Source: Cordia subcordata (taxonomy: Eukaryota > Streptophyta > Magnoliopsida > Boraginales > Cordiaceae). From it: a DNA stretch of 64,000 nt. The stretch is taken from positions 12,175,501 through 12,239,500 of the forward strand of contig JAPTOF010000017.1 of assembly GCA_028554755.1 (NCBI GenBank), in the 5' to 3' direction. A program made the translations under genes and the position numbers. The notes under the pieces were generated by a model, which saw only the letters and a list, made by a program, of their open reading frames with translations, searched no databases and was not told where the DNA came from. Of the stretch, positions 23,677 to 35,469 are shown piece by piece (the stretch's first letter is position 1; each line of letters begins with the position of its first letter).

Positions 23677-24156
23677 TTAATTACCCCCACCGGGAAGACC
23701 AAAGCCTCCACCAAAACCACCCCCATATCCGCCACCACCGCCCATCCCACCAAGCCCACCGGGAGCACCAAAGCCGCCGGTGCCACCAGGATTGCTGCCC
23801 TGTCCTCCACCAACGCCAGGCCCCATACCGAAACCTAGCCTGCCACCCATCCCAGCTCCTGCACCCCCACTAATCCCAGCACCAAGCCCACCGCCAATAG
23901 GCCCAGCACCCATGTTGAAACCCCCGCCCATACCAGCTCCAACACTACCACCCATACCCGGCCCACCACCAAAGCCTGGCCCAGCACCATAGCCCGGCCC
24001 ACCAGTAGCTTGCAGCTTATCCTTATAGGCAGGCCCTTGAGGCAGCATGCCCTTTACTTCAACATCAACAAGCTTTGTCTCGCCTGACAACTTTCTAGCG
24101 TAAGCAGAGCAAACAAAAGCACCTAAAAGCATAACAAGAAGCAGCTTGGTAGACAT
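23677..24156 (-). CDS. Secreted glycine-rich protein 1
   Basis: Single-exon frame of 159 aa. Residues 1-21 (MSTKLLLVMLLGAFVCSAYA) form a signal peptide, followed at once by RKLSGE. A short charged linker (residues 24-50) comes before a long Gly-rich tail of irregular GGP, GAG, GMGGG and GFG repeats with some Met and Pro, ending GLPGGGN. This is the architecture of plant glycine-rich cell-wall structural proteins; the secreted location is inferred from the signal peptide. The ATG at 24156 is the only sensible start, with a TATA box about 70 bp upstream. It is the most Met/Pro-containing of the three related genes in this window. Confidence 0.85.
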   Translation of the reverse strand: MSTKLLLVMLLGAFVCSAYARKLSGETKLVDVEVKGMLPQGPAYKDKLQATGGPGYGAGPGFGGGPGMGGSVGAGMGGGFNMGAGPIGGGLGAGISGGAGAGMGGRLGFGMGPGVGGGQGSNPGGTGGFGAPGGLGGMGGGGGYGGGFGGGFGLPGGGN

Positions 24157-24223
24157 CTCTAATATCGAAAGTTGTCAAGACAATGCAAATTTGTAGTGGT
24201 GAGCAGTAAAGGGCTTTGACAGG

Positions 24224-24234
24224 GTTTATATAAA
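24224..24234 (-). promoter_or_regulatory. TATA box of glycine-rich gene 1
   Basis: TTTATATAAA about 70 bp upstream of the ATG at 24156, implying a short leader. Confidence 0.7.
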
Positions 24235-24239
24235 GCGAT

Positions 24240-27200
24240 TTAGATCCCCTCGTAATATTCTAATACTGTAAAAAGATAGAGATTTAGATTATATCGTAAC
24301 ATTATAACACTGTAACAAGATCGACCGAGTAATAATTTACTGATAGCACCGAATCATTTCAACGACAAAAAGCACCCTGGAACTTACAATTAATGTTCTC
24401 TGCACGGTTATCACATAGGCTTCTGGAAAGCATGCACGTATATATGTTGGGAAATGGAAGCTATTGCAAGTTTTTCAAGTCATTCAATTGTATTACATGA
24501 AAACTAGAGTTCCATAATAATAATTTATATTAGTCAACGATGAGTGAGGGGCATTTGTTTTTTCATCAGGCTAATTTTGTTGCCAGCTACATATCTGCAA
24601 AGGTTTGGCAGGCTCAACAGTGACACCTGCAATTGAAGTTCATGCTTAGCCTGAAATTGAGAAGATTGAGAGTGGTCCTGGCACTTCAATTGATTAGATT
24701 GAACTCAATAGTTTGAAGCACCTTTAGATTGAGTATTCTTATTTACTTGTTAGTTGAATTGTGAAACCTATTTTTCACCGAAGTTTATCAATTGGTGGTC
24801 AAATTCCGCCGAACATCTCAGTCACTGCCAATTGAGTTTCCCTCATATACAAAAAGCATTTTGAAGCAATCCACATTGTCTAAAAGACTTGGAAAAAATC
24901 TGAAAAATAATTTTAGTTCCCTACTTTTTGATGAAAATTTTACTACACATAAAACTACTTATATTTTTCTACAGACATTCAGTTTCTTATAATCAGGTCG
25001 TCCTTTCTTTTCTTTGGATTATAATTAATAAGAGTATGTGAAAAGGAGCTAAGAGTTATAATCACCTAAATTCCCTCGTAACTTTGATTTATAAATTCGA
25101 TTTCGTATGATTTTCTAAGGTCTTGTTCCTTTTTTGGGTCAATTTCCTAATTTCCTCTGAATTTAAGAGGGTCAACAGTATATGATTTGCTCATTATTAT
25201 AGATGACTGGAACTCAAAATTTGTAAATTTCAAATAAAGGGTGTTTCTATTAAATTACACCCTCTTATCGTTACCTTATTGAATCGGTTAGTAATTTTAA
25301 AATTCAACAACTAAATAAGAAAAAAGATTGCAAAATAAAGCTGAATTAAATAGCTTCAAGTTCCTCTTCAGAGTCTAAATGGTATAAATTTTTTTTTTCT
25401 GTCTGTTCTAATTAATATAACTGACATACCACATTCTTGCACTGGCCAAGGACGGTTAATTTATTACTAGCTAGACATTTTCTTGCGTATAACGCCAAGA
25501 TGGTAATCGAGTTGATAATCGATATGTGTTTGCGTATGTAATTCGAGCGAACCAATTTGGTTTATGAAAGATTTAAAGTTTTAAAACAGGTATTTCTAAC
25601 ACTGATTTTGTTTGTAAAACTGGAAATTAATACTAGTTTCGTTCGTGAAAGTTACTAAGTTTTTGAACTCGTTATTATAACGTCAAAGAGTAAAATGCCC
25701 TGTCTTTTTTATAATTTATTTAATTAGTTGATTACTCCTTATATATTGTTTAATTTTTTAATTAATTTATATATTTTTAAAACTTACCATGTTACCTTAT
25801 ACTTTTAAAAATGTGGCATAATTATTTCTTTTTGTTATTATTCAAATGTTGTTAGTTAAAAATAAAGATATTTTGTGAAAATATATAGAAAAATACAAGT
25901 TTTAACACTCATAAATACAAAAAAAAAATCATATAATACACAATAGGTTAATTTGAACGGAAAACATTAAAATATATAAAAAATTATACGTTTCATCTTT
26001 TAAAAGCTCAGTGAAATAATATAGTAAATTTCATAACACAGGACGTATATCATTTAAATAAATTACAAATAGTAATATAATGCGCACTTTACCCTATTAT
26101 GAAATAATATCTATGTCATGTGACATTTCCATAATTGCCGTCTGTTGCTAAGATCAAGTAAATATAATGCTTTGAACTTCAGCGTCCTCATAATGTCAAT
26201 ATTGAGCGTTGCTTAATAATAGGCTGCAAAACTCGATCATGCTTTCTGCAGAAACATTCAAGTACATAGAGGAAGTCAACTGAAGATTTCAATACCTGAG
26301 AAGAATTTGGGTAGCGTTTGAAAAAGGCACTCCATTAATTATTAATATCATATAGCATATTAATAATGCCCAACTGTACGTTGTTATCTCATTATCGACG
26401 CATTCATGACTCTGTCAGCTGTTACTGGCCCCTTCTATTAATTCTCTTGTCGACTTCTTGCCTTGTCCAGCGTTTAATTTACATTACAGAGGAGCTGGGA
26501 AAGTCAAATACTAACCCCAGCAGTAAAAGGTGACGTGGAACTCAGCTCATGGGTTCGATCATAATCTCCTGTATAAGTAAATATTCTTGACTTTTTTGAT
26601 ACTCAGAATATATATATAGGTGACGTATTGCGCACTCAAGATTTATTAGTTGATAATAGAGTTCTGTCAATTATCTGGTGATCGGCTCCTCTAACTGAAT
26701 TTTTCTTGTTACTAGAAAAAAAAAAAAAGTCAAATGCTGGCCATTTGCCTAATGTTTGTGAAAATGATTGGTTCGTAATATTAACTTTGAGCAATACTTA
26801 CTTATCATGAACCGATAATGTAATTATTATAAAATAATGTATACAATTTACAATTGTTATATTATTCTTATAATATAATAACATTATAAGTAAATTTAGA
26901 AATTTATTTAGTCTCTCCAGCGCGTTTCAAGGTGCCTAGGATTACTAATTTGGTGACTTTGTGACTCGGTGATCATTTGTCAAAAGTGTGATGCTAGTGG
27001 TACTGTACCTATAAGTTATCTTTCCAGATTTCAAATTATTAATGCAAATAGTTCTACTGTCAATTATTCGCCTCCCACCCAAAAAAAAATAAAATAAAAG
27101 AGAAAGAAAAGCGAAAGGAAGAAAAGGGGAAAAGATCGACGTGTCACTCATTTATCCGTTCTTATATTCTAAAAGTCTATGTAGAGTATCTAATATCTTG

Positions 27201-27697
27201 TATATATACGACAATAATCTTATTATATAAGGAAAAATAAAATAAAAAATAATATATAATAATACTCGTCTAAATATGATTAATTTGGAAATTCTATAAA
27301 GTCATCATATTTTATATCCAAGAGAAAAGTACTTTTCTCTTTTTATACAAGTTAAACAAAAATGTTCAATAATACGATTGGCACATTTAATTTAATCATA
27401 TTCCATGGGGGCTTTGCTACCGGTATAATGTATGTGTATAATTGAACGAATAAATGAAAAAAGGACGTGAGAGTGAAACAACACTTCAATACGACTTACA
27501 ATAATTGGAATTACAATTATTCAAAGAATTCGTCTTTCTTTGTAATTTTGGGATGACAGTACAACTGAAATAGCAGAATAAAATTGAAGATATTGAATTG
27601 TTAAAGAAAATATAATAACTTGTTATGTCATAAGATCATTGATTGATCAAAAGCTTGACAATTATTTGGTGCTTCATTCATATATATAGTTTCCTTT
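24240..27697. other. Gene-free intergenic region
   Basis: AT-rich DNA (about 3.4 kb) with no supported exon on either strand. Short open frames at 24792-24992 and 26945-27151 have no recognisable domain. Poly(A)/poly(T) runs occur at 26715 and 27079. Confidence 0.5.
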
Positions 27698-28165
27698 TTA
27701 GGGCAATCCACCTCCTATTCCACCACCAGCGCCTCCACCAAATCCACCATCAGCTCCTCCACCATGTCCACCACCTCCTCCACCACCAAACCCCCCTCCT
27801 CCACCAACACCACCACCAAGTCCAGCCCCACCTCCAAAACCACCACCAAAGCCAGAGCCACCACCTAGTCCACCACCAAACCCTCCACCGCCACCGGCCC
27901 CAAATGCACCACCTCCACCAAACCCAGCCCCAGGTCCTCCACCAACCCCAGCACCACCGCCTAATCCACCTCCACCACCACCGCCAAAACCGCCGCCACC
28001 ACCTAGCCCACCACCATATCCAAATATTGGGCGTTTAAAGATTGTTTTCTCACCATAGAAAGCATCCTCTGCACCAGCAAGCTTCCTAGCAGCAATGGTG
28101 GTGGTGCAAATAAGAGCACCCAAAAGCAAAAGAAGGAAACACTTCGCAGCCATCAATGCACGCAA
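27698..28165 (-). CDS. Secreted glycine-rich protein 2
   Basis: Single-exon frame of 155 aa. A signal peptide (MAAKCFLLLLLGALICTTTI) is followed by AARKLAG, a short linker (residues about 30-50), and about 105 residues of GGX repeats dominated by GGGFGGG, GGGLGGG and GGGAG, ending GGIGGGLP. It shares layout and the post-signal RKL with the genes at 23677 and 30694. The start may be the ATG at 28165 (MRAL...) or the internal ATG at 28153 (MAAK...); the second gives a signal peptide more like its relatives. No clear TATA box is visible in the first 120 bp upstream. Confidence 0.85.
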   Translation of the reverse strand: MRALMAAKCFLLLLLGALICTTTIAARKLAGAEDAFYGEKTIFKRPIFGYGGGLGGGGGFGGGGGGGLGGGAGVGGGPGAGFGGGGAFGAGGGGGFGGGLGGGSGFGGGFGGGAGLGGGVGGGGGFGGGGGGGHGGGADGGFGGGAGGGIGGGLP

Positions 28166-28249
28166 ATGATCAAAGAAAAATAGGAAGATTATTAATGCTT
28201 CTTCAATTCAATTCTCTGCAGTGAGATGCGAAGACTACGAGTACTACTC

Positions 28250-30693
28250 AACATGTACAATTAAATGGTGATCATAGCAAGTGTAGTTGAAGAGGTTGAG
28301 TAGTTAACCGTTGAGACGATATCAATAATAAGCTCATCATATCTCTTCTCATCTGTAAACCGCGTTGAAATAGTTAATGCAACTGTAAACTGTACTCGCT
28401 TGAAATATTTTGGAAGCCCTTATAGCTCGGCTGGCATCTGCAAGTGGAGTATGGATTTGGAGTAAGGGAAGAGCTTTTTGAAGATCTTGCATGAATTCAA
28501 TAAACCATCTTCCTGGCTAGTTTTCTCGCAGAAGCTCACATGCATGCACCTATAACATCCCCCCCCCCCCCAAAACACCCCCGCCCGTTTCTCTCGCTTT
28601 TAGCTTAGCGGGCCCTCAACGAGAGGCTGGCATGGGACTTTTAGTTATAGTGGAGCTAGAATTTTTTTTTTTTTTTTTTATCGGAGTCATATAAATTAAT
28701 TAAGAAATAAATGTTTAGAAAAAAAAATGTAAAAGAATTAGTATACTAATATATTATAATTGTATCCAACCACGTTTAATTATAGGTTGGAGTTTTATTT
28801 TTAGAAACAGGTCCATACTTTAAAAATGAATGAATTTTCTTTATAACAACTTTTATATCTTTTAATTAAGAGGGTTCAATTAAAATATTTAGTCAGGGTC
28901 AATCTAAGGAAACGGAGCTATCTTATATACTAATTTTGAAGACAAAGAGGGGTCAAAGTGAATCCCTTCATGAATGACTATTAGCTCAGTGGTAGAGTGT
29001 GCCCTTTTTTCTTTCTCGTATTGGCGAGGTTCCTAGCCTCAACCGCTTCTCACTTTGTTTGAAGAAAACAATAAGGATGTGATTATCACCTAAATGGCTT
29101 AGGCTCCCTTTCATAATAAAACTAAAAAAAAAAAAAAAAGTGTATGTGTGTGTTTTTTTTGGGGGGGGGGGGGGGCCAGGGAAGGAGCTAGAATTTAATA
29201 TAATATTAGAGATCTAGGTTATATTTAAGCTTTCTTTTTGGTCTTCACTTCTTTGTATTAAGGTTAATTGTTTAGTTTTAACATATCATCATAGAAAAAT
29301 TACTCCATGACCCGTGAAAACACTTATGAAATTGAATATAATCTTATTTTTTCCAACCCAATGTATAATTTTTATTATAGTAATTTTTTTCTAACTAATA
29401 GAGTTTCAATTAAAAAAATGAAATTGAACGTTACACAATTTTAATAATAGAATCATCTATTATTCATCGAGCAACTTGGGATACTATACTATATTCTTAA
29501 GTTCAATAAGCCAGCCAAGATTTTTCACAAAATCCTCCGTCGAGTGGTAACATTGTCATGGCTATCTTTGCACTTACACGATATTGACTATGAAGCAGCC
29601 TTTCAAATGATCAGGGCATGCCCATGGACCTATTGGTCGAGTACGTGGATATTCATTTTTTCTTTTTTCTTTTTTTTTTTGGTGGATAGCCGCGAGACTT
29701 TCTAAAATTAATTATCAATAGATAACCAACTTGACCTTCGTTTTTTTTTGGAAAAAAAAAAAAAAGATCGAGAGAGAAAATTATTAGGGCATTAAAATTC
29801 TCTCTCATAATATGCACTTTTTCTTAACCACCCACTCTTAAATTGCATGTGTTCTAATTAATTCATGGTACGAAAACATGAACCAAATTTTTAGGCAGCT
29901 CACAAATCATGGTAGCCTAGGCTAAGCCCTGCATATATTGATATTAAGTTGGATTTTTACTAAATATTGATATTTATTTGCTTCAGTTTTTCATTCTTTT
30001 TTTTTTTTCTCGGCCGCCGCCCCCGGGGGGGGGGTGTTGGGTTGTAAAGAAGAATTGATTAAGAAGAGTGATTAGCTACAAAGTAAACGAGGGACATTTA
30101 CCACGTTTTACTTAAAATAGCTCATAATAATGGGAGCAACATGAATTAATGTCACAAAAACAAAGTGATTATTTTCAATATTAGCAAAGATACGGGTGAT
30201 TATTTGGGATTAGCCTCTTATATCAACTTGTATGGCCTTAAGGACCATGTGATACATTTGTTTTAGAATTTAAAGGGAGACATCACGGGGCGAGATCACG
30301 GAATTTAACAATTATGAATTGTTCAATCATTCTATCATAATTCGGCCAACATTTTACGATTATTGAATTTCCTTCATAATGTTATGAATAAATTCACTCA
30401 AAACCAAAAATAAAATTTAAAAAGAGGGAAGATATTAAATGTTCTTAAATTATAGCCAAACATTACGAGTAATATCCTTAATTCACTATTTTTAAGCTTA
30501 AATTAATCAAACATGGAGTAACATCATAGTTTAAATATATTGATCTTTGAAAAGTGAGATGATCACTAACAAGAAAATAATAATAAGACAATTTAAATAA
30601 AAGCATATGCTTCGGTTATACATATATATATAATAGCATGGCGACTGTGGCAACGTAACGTATGCATGCATGCTGGCCGGAGAGGTGCTTTAA
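28250..30693. other. Intergenic region with repeat debris
   Basis: No gene is supported. It holds a run of 13 C at 28559-28571, a run of 15 G at 29161-29175, a SINE-like tRNA-related sequence at about 28978, two copies of GGAGCTAGAATTT (about 28652 and 29187) typical of dispersed repeats, several poly(A)/poly(T) runs, and a CCCCGGGGGGGGGG patch at about 30020-30033. Confidence 0.5.
28978..29141 (+). mobile_element. Possible tRNA-derived SINE
   Basis: The head reads CTATTAGCTCAGTGGTAGAG, which is a good tRNA A box. About 40 bp on, GGCGAGGTTCCTAGCCTCAA resembles a decayed B-box region. A 3' tail of about 16 A ends near 29141. This head-body-poly(A) order fits a tRNA-derived SINE. The head also resembles the 5' half of an isoleucine tRNA with GAU anticodon, so a decayed organellar or pseudo-tRNA fragment is possible. 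No target duplication was found. Confidence 0.4.
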
Positions 30694-31248
30694 TCAAGGC
30701 AATCCACCACCAAACCCACCACCAGCTCCTCCTCCACCACCGAATCCACCACCAGCCCCACCGCCGGCTCCTCCACCAGCTCCACCTCCGGCTCCTCCGC
30801 CAAATCCTCCACCAGCTCCTCCTCCACCCCCAACTCCTCCACCAAATCCACCACCAGCCCCACCGCCGGCTCCTCCTCCAAAACCTCCACCTACTCCTCC
30901 GCCAGCTCCGCCACCTCCACCCAAGCCACCCCCAGCACCACCACCTAAGCCACCCCCAGCGCCACCACCAGCGCCACCTCCTAAGCCACCTCCAGCACCA
31001 CCGCCAAGGCCTCCTCCACCTCCTAGTCCTCCACCTCCACCTAAGCCACCACCAGCACCTCCACCCAAACCACCACCTCCGCCCAAACCGCCACCACCTC
31101 CTAAGCCTCCACCCCCACCTAAACCACCTCCATGATGAAACAAATTCTTCTCATCCCCATAACTACCCTTTGTAAGCTTTCTGCAATCTGTAATGCAAAA
31201 AAGCGCACCAATAAGCAGAAGAAGAAAAAGCTTAGAAGCCATACCCAC
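30694..31248 (-). CDS. Secreted glycine-rich protein 3
   Basis: Single-exon frame of 184 aa. The signal peptide (MGMASKLFLLLLIGALFCIT) is followed by DCRKLTKG, a short acidic/His linker ending in FHHGG, and about 140 residues of near-pure GGGLGGG, GGGAGGG and GGFGGG repeats, ending FGGGLP as in protein 2. This is the purest glycine repeat of the three. Likely a structural protein of the cell wall or apoplast. The start could be the ATG at 31248 or the one at 31242 (MASK...). A TATATATAA element about 65 bp upstream supports transcription from here. The repeat tract is prone to slippage, so its length may vary. Confidence 0.87.
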   Translation of the reverse strand: MGMASKLFLLLLIGALFCITDCRKLTKGSYGDEKNLFHHGGGLGGGGGLGGGGGLGGGGGLGGGAGGGLGGGGGLGGGGGLGGGAGGGLGGGAGGGAGGGLGGGAGGGLGGGGGAGGGVGGGFGGGAGGGAGGGFGGGVGGGGGAGGGFGGGAGGGAGGGAGGGAGGGFGGGGGAGGGFGGGLP

Positions 31249-31308
31249 TTTTTCTACTGCAGAAAGCTATGGATCACTGGATGACAATGCAGATTCCATC
31301 TAATGAAC

Positions 31309-31318
31309 TATATATAAT
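31309..31318 (-). promoter_or_regulatory. TATA box of glycine-rich gene 3
   Basis: TTATATATAG on the minus strand, 60-70 bp before the ATG. Confidence 0.65.
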
Positions 31319-31319
31319 A

Positions 31320-33839
31320 ACACAATGGCCTAACTTGTCAAAGGAACGGTTGAGGATGTTTAATATCCCCCCACCTTCTCAATATCATTCCTCCCCAGCT
31401 GAAAGTAAATGCATCCACCTGTCACATTTGAAAAAAAAAGGCCAAGTTTTTCTTTCTTCTACAGTACTAGAGGTTCAGAAATGTGTACGTACGTTGTTAT
31501 CGTAACAGAGCAGTAGAAGCATTAATGCACTACTGTCTCCAGATCATATTCGGAGTAATAATATTTTGATGTTACGACCTCTCCATTTTTATGCATCCTT
31601 TTTTTTTTCTTTTATAACGTGAAATATAATTAGCCTTGTTAGGCAAATCATATTAAATTTATTCTAAAATTATAAATTTATTTTCGTATACCTAATTTGT
31701 TAAGAGTTGAATAATTCTTATAACAGAAGCGTATAGGTTAAAACTCAAAATCTCTAATCACGATAACTTGTTATTTGCCCACTTCTTTTAACCCGCAACG
31801 CAACAGGTCATGTATGATAACTGCTGATAAAAACCATATTGATTTGGAGGAGAAAAAAAAAAAAAAGAGAGAGAGAGAGAAACCTTAATGTTAGTTTGGT
31901 ATATAATTGTGACAGATTAGCCAGATTTGATGTTATTTAATTTAGACGATGCTGGAGTAGTTGAAGCACTTCTCTAAACAATGAGTCGGCCGGGAATTTT
32001 TCCAGATACCTATCTCCCTAATAGTGGTATCATGTACTTAACTTCTTGAAGTAAATTCCAAAATGGAAACTTCTTGATTAAAAAATATTGTACCCCACAA
32101 GCCATTTTCTTTAGAAAAAAAATAAAGAAAAATTAAAGTTCTAAAAACTAGTATGAAGTAATTAAAAAATCTTTAAGTAAATATACACACACATATATGT
32201 ATATGTATATGTATATATGTATGCAGACACTAGCCTAAAACCCCTCGCTATGCATGGGATGATATATGTTTTTAAGATTCTTAATGATATTTTTAATTTT
32301 AGAGTATATATTAACTCATATTTTTTTCAATTGTTTCAATTTATTAAAAATAATTTATCAATTAAAAGTATATTTTTTTAATTTTAAACATTCATTACTA
32401 TTTTAGTCCCAATCGTAATAGTAGGCTCACCTAACAAGAATAAAAAAATTGATTGTAGCAATTAAAGAAAAATCAAATTTTAAAAATTAAAAAACTGTTA
32501 ATTGCATGCTACATCAAAAAAATTATAATTCATGTAATTAATATTAATTTTATATTTGCATCGCTTATTTTTATTGATTATAATAAATATAGTAAAAAGA
32601 TTTGGGACAAAAGATTTAGTATATAGTATGACATATATCGCTGATTTCAAAACAGTCATCAAGCATTAGCATATAATTAGGGTTTCTTTAAGGTGATTGA
32701 ATTATTGTGAATCTTGCAGCTTAATTTGAACACAATAACTGATTACAAGTTGCCATATTAATACGCTGATGTTTTAATTTGATCTCGTGATAATTAATTA
32801 CATGTTGCTTCTTTTTGGACTAACACATTACCATAAATATAATGATATCAGCTGCGCAAAAAGGGGAATTCTCATTAGGAAAATTCCAAACAATTCCAAG
32901 TTATTAAATAGCAAGTTAATAACTGTCGGCGATAAGTTGATGGATAACTAATGAATGCATTAATAATCAAGTTAACTTTACTAGCTTTGCACTTAAATTA
33001 TTTTAGTGGAATCTAGTAAGTTTGTGCAAGGTTTATTTACTCTACACCTGTCTGATTGATTAATGAATGAGTCTTCAATTTATCTCGTGATTGCCTAAAA
33101 GGAATTTTCTTTTTGTTTTTATTTTTATTTTGGGCTAAATCTACCTAAAAGGAAAATGATTAAACAATCACCTACAGCCTGAGTAGCTTGGGAGATGGGG
33201 GAAGTAATCGATCAACGATCACATTTTAACGTACGAGGTGATTTAGATATCATTAATTTTTTTTCAAAACGTCAAATTTCCCTCATAACATGTCGTGAAT
33301 GACTTACTTACATATATGTGTGTTGGGAAATTGGGTGCTTCGAATGAAGATAAATAGAATAGAGAAAAATAAAACACGATGGATACTAATATTTTAACGT
33401 AGTTTGGCCTTTCGTCTACTTCCATGTGGTTCAGCTTTTCATCTACGTCCATGGACAGATAAGAGAATTTCACTGTAATAAGAACAAATACAACACACAG
33501 AGAGAGGACAAGGGCCCCAATGCTCTTCTCACTCTCGACGTTACTTGCTTTGCTATTTCACCTCTTTATCTCTCTATCTCACTTTAATACTATAGGCAAA
33601 ACATTTATTTATAAAGAACAAGAAACAACAAATATGACAGCACCACAAACATAGCAGTACGCTAAATGTGGTAAGACCAGAAAAAAGCCAGGAGAACAAA
33701 AAAGCAAGACTCCCAATTTTATCAAAACTAGGATTCTTATGGCCCATTTTCCTAAGACACCCAATTAGAATACGGACCACACTCAACAGTGTGCGTATTA
33801 TGTATATATGGAAAACAAAGACGCATTACTTAGAAATTA
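31320..33839. other. Gene-free intergenic region
   Basis: No supported gene. There is an A-run followed by GA repeats at about 31853-31880 and a TATATG/CACACA patch at about 32184-32225. A segment at about 33310-33800 contains the phrase 'ttaacgtagtttggcc...ctac.tccatg' twice in shortened form and looks like a worn dispersed repeat, perhaps LTR-derived; I cannot classify it. Confidence 0.45.
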
Positions 33840-34375
33840 GGTTGCATTTGGTTTCCTTATTTTCTGTTTTTATTTTCTAGTTTTTATTTTTCATTTTTAT
33901 TTTCTGCTTTCTAAAATTTAGAGAACGTGTTTAGTTAACGAAAGTATTTTTCTTTTTGATGTTTATTTACAAAATTTTCACCTTTTTTTTTTGAAATATT
34001 TACAAAATTGATACTTGGTTTTCTAAATTTTTTATATATTTACAAAATTATCATCTTGTTTTTAAAATTTTTTAGAGATATTTATAAAACTACCACCTTA
34101 TTTTCTAAATCTTTCAGAGTTACTTACAAAATTGTCATCTTGTTTTCTAAATCTTTAAAATTATTTACAAAACTACCACCTTGTTATTTAAATCTTTTAA
34201 AGTTATTTACAAGATTGCCACTTTATTTTAAAAAAAAATATTTTTTATTTTCCTATAAAATTGTTTTCTGTTTTTTGAAAATAAAAACAAAACCAGTTAA
34301 CTAAATAAATTTCTATCATTATTTTTATTTTTCATGAAAATAAAAACAAAAAACACATAAATTAAATGCACCCCA
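33840..34375. mobile_element. MITE-like element with internal minisatellite
   Basis: The left end carries TTGCATTTGGTTT, then TGTTTTTATTTTC. The right end, reverse-complemented, carries GTGCATTTAATTT, then TGTTTTTATTTTC at the same spacing. The inverted similarity continues inward: TTTAGTTAAC near 33931 on the left and its inverted partner near 34295 on the right. The centre is a 41-bp tandem array. No transposase and no obvious target duplication. The plus-strand frame at 34008-34304 is only a translation of the array. Confidence 0.6.
33966..34235 (+). repeat. 41-bp minisatellite, about seven units
   Basis: Units begin at about 33966, 33999, 34039, 34081, 34121, 34161 and 34203. Each has (T/C)TTACAAAA(T/C)T followed by CATCTTGTTTTCTAAAT and an AT-rich spacer ending TTA. 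Units alternate between 'attgtcatctt' and 'actaccacctt' forms, hinting at a higher-order 82-bp unit. Confidence 0.75.
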
Positions 34376-35437
34376 AGGGTTTAGGTGTGCGATACTGTTC
34401 AGACAGGACTGGGGGGCCAATTGTGGCTACTATTGAAGGACTATAACAAGACTTGCACATGATGCAGTTGGGTCCTTAGGACAGCTCTCGGGCTAAACCA
34501 TACATAAATATTTGCACTTGACGTATCTACCAGCCTGTTTGGTTAAGTTTATTTGAGATTTATAAATAGTAAATAGTAAAAAAAAAAAATTTGAGAGTGT
34601 ATTTTTTTTTAGGAGTTTAAAAGTTATAAAATAAGCATGAGTCAAAGAAGCTCTAACATTCGATCCAATTTGGTTAATCAAGTGGAGTAGATTAAGATTC
34701 TAACAATAATATAAATAGTTAAAATTACCCTATTAAAAGTAATTATTTAGATGGGTTAAGATCAGAGAAAAAATCTTTGAAGGAAAAAAGAAAGAAGGGG
34801 GAAAAAAAAAGTGGGGCAGATAATATTTGGATTTATCCAAAAACATTATCCCCATCCATTTGGCCAAAAATGCTTCGCCCTGAATGTTATCACTTTCTAA
34901 ACTCTTCATACATACTTTGTTGAATAGAAAACTGTAATAATACTTGAATCTTATGATGAGCTGCATCAAGATTCATTCACCAATATTAATCGTGCGTACA
35001 GTTTCAAAGAGAAAATTCGTGCAGCTCTTTAATGCACATGCACCCGAATTGATTTGCCCCCACGATGATGAACTTACAAGTCTTATAAGGAGGCGGAAGT
35101 TACGCGTCGCAATAAAGACTAAGGCCGTCCTTTCTTCTCATTTTCTTGTTTCCACTGTGTCAGCAACCTCCCCGGACTTGTCTGTTCTGCTACCGACGAG
35201 GTTAGTCGCCTCGTACTGGAGAAGATATTTTACCCCTTCTTTGTATGGTAAAAACATCAACATTAATCATCAGAATGATAATATGGTGATACTCGTATCA
35301 GATATGGTCGGTCGTATCCGTAGATGGATAGAGCTAGTTGTAATCTTTCGCAGTCTTAACATGTTTAAGTGGATTATGCGAATTAATTTTTTCAAAAGCG
35401 TTTTTTTTTTAATTTTTGAAAAAAAAAATATATTGAA

Positions 35438-35469
<32 letters not shown>

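Noticed and set aside
23658..23992. Plus-strand Pro-rich frames
   Set aside because: Antisense shadow of glycine-rich protein 1.
27643..28038. Plus-strand His/Gln-rich open frame
   Set aside because: Antisense shadow of glycine-rich protein 2.
30662..31175. Long plus-strand proline-rich or His/Gln/Leu-rich open frames, extensin-like
   Set aside because: They are the antisense of GGN glycine repeats of glycine-rich protein 3; the minus strand has the signal peptide, TATA box and sensible start.
33310..33800. Possible LTR with an 'acgtagtttggcc...ctacgtccatgg' segment
   Set aside because: Phrase resembles common plant dispersed repeats, but I could not define matching ends, a primer site or a second copy.
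34008..34304. 98-codon frame with internal 14-residue repeats
   Set aside because: It is the translation of the 41-bp minisatellite inside a MITE-like element, with no start context or promoter.
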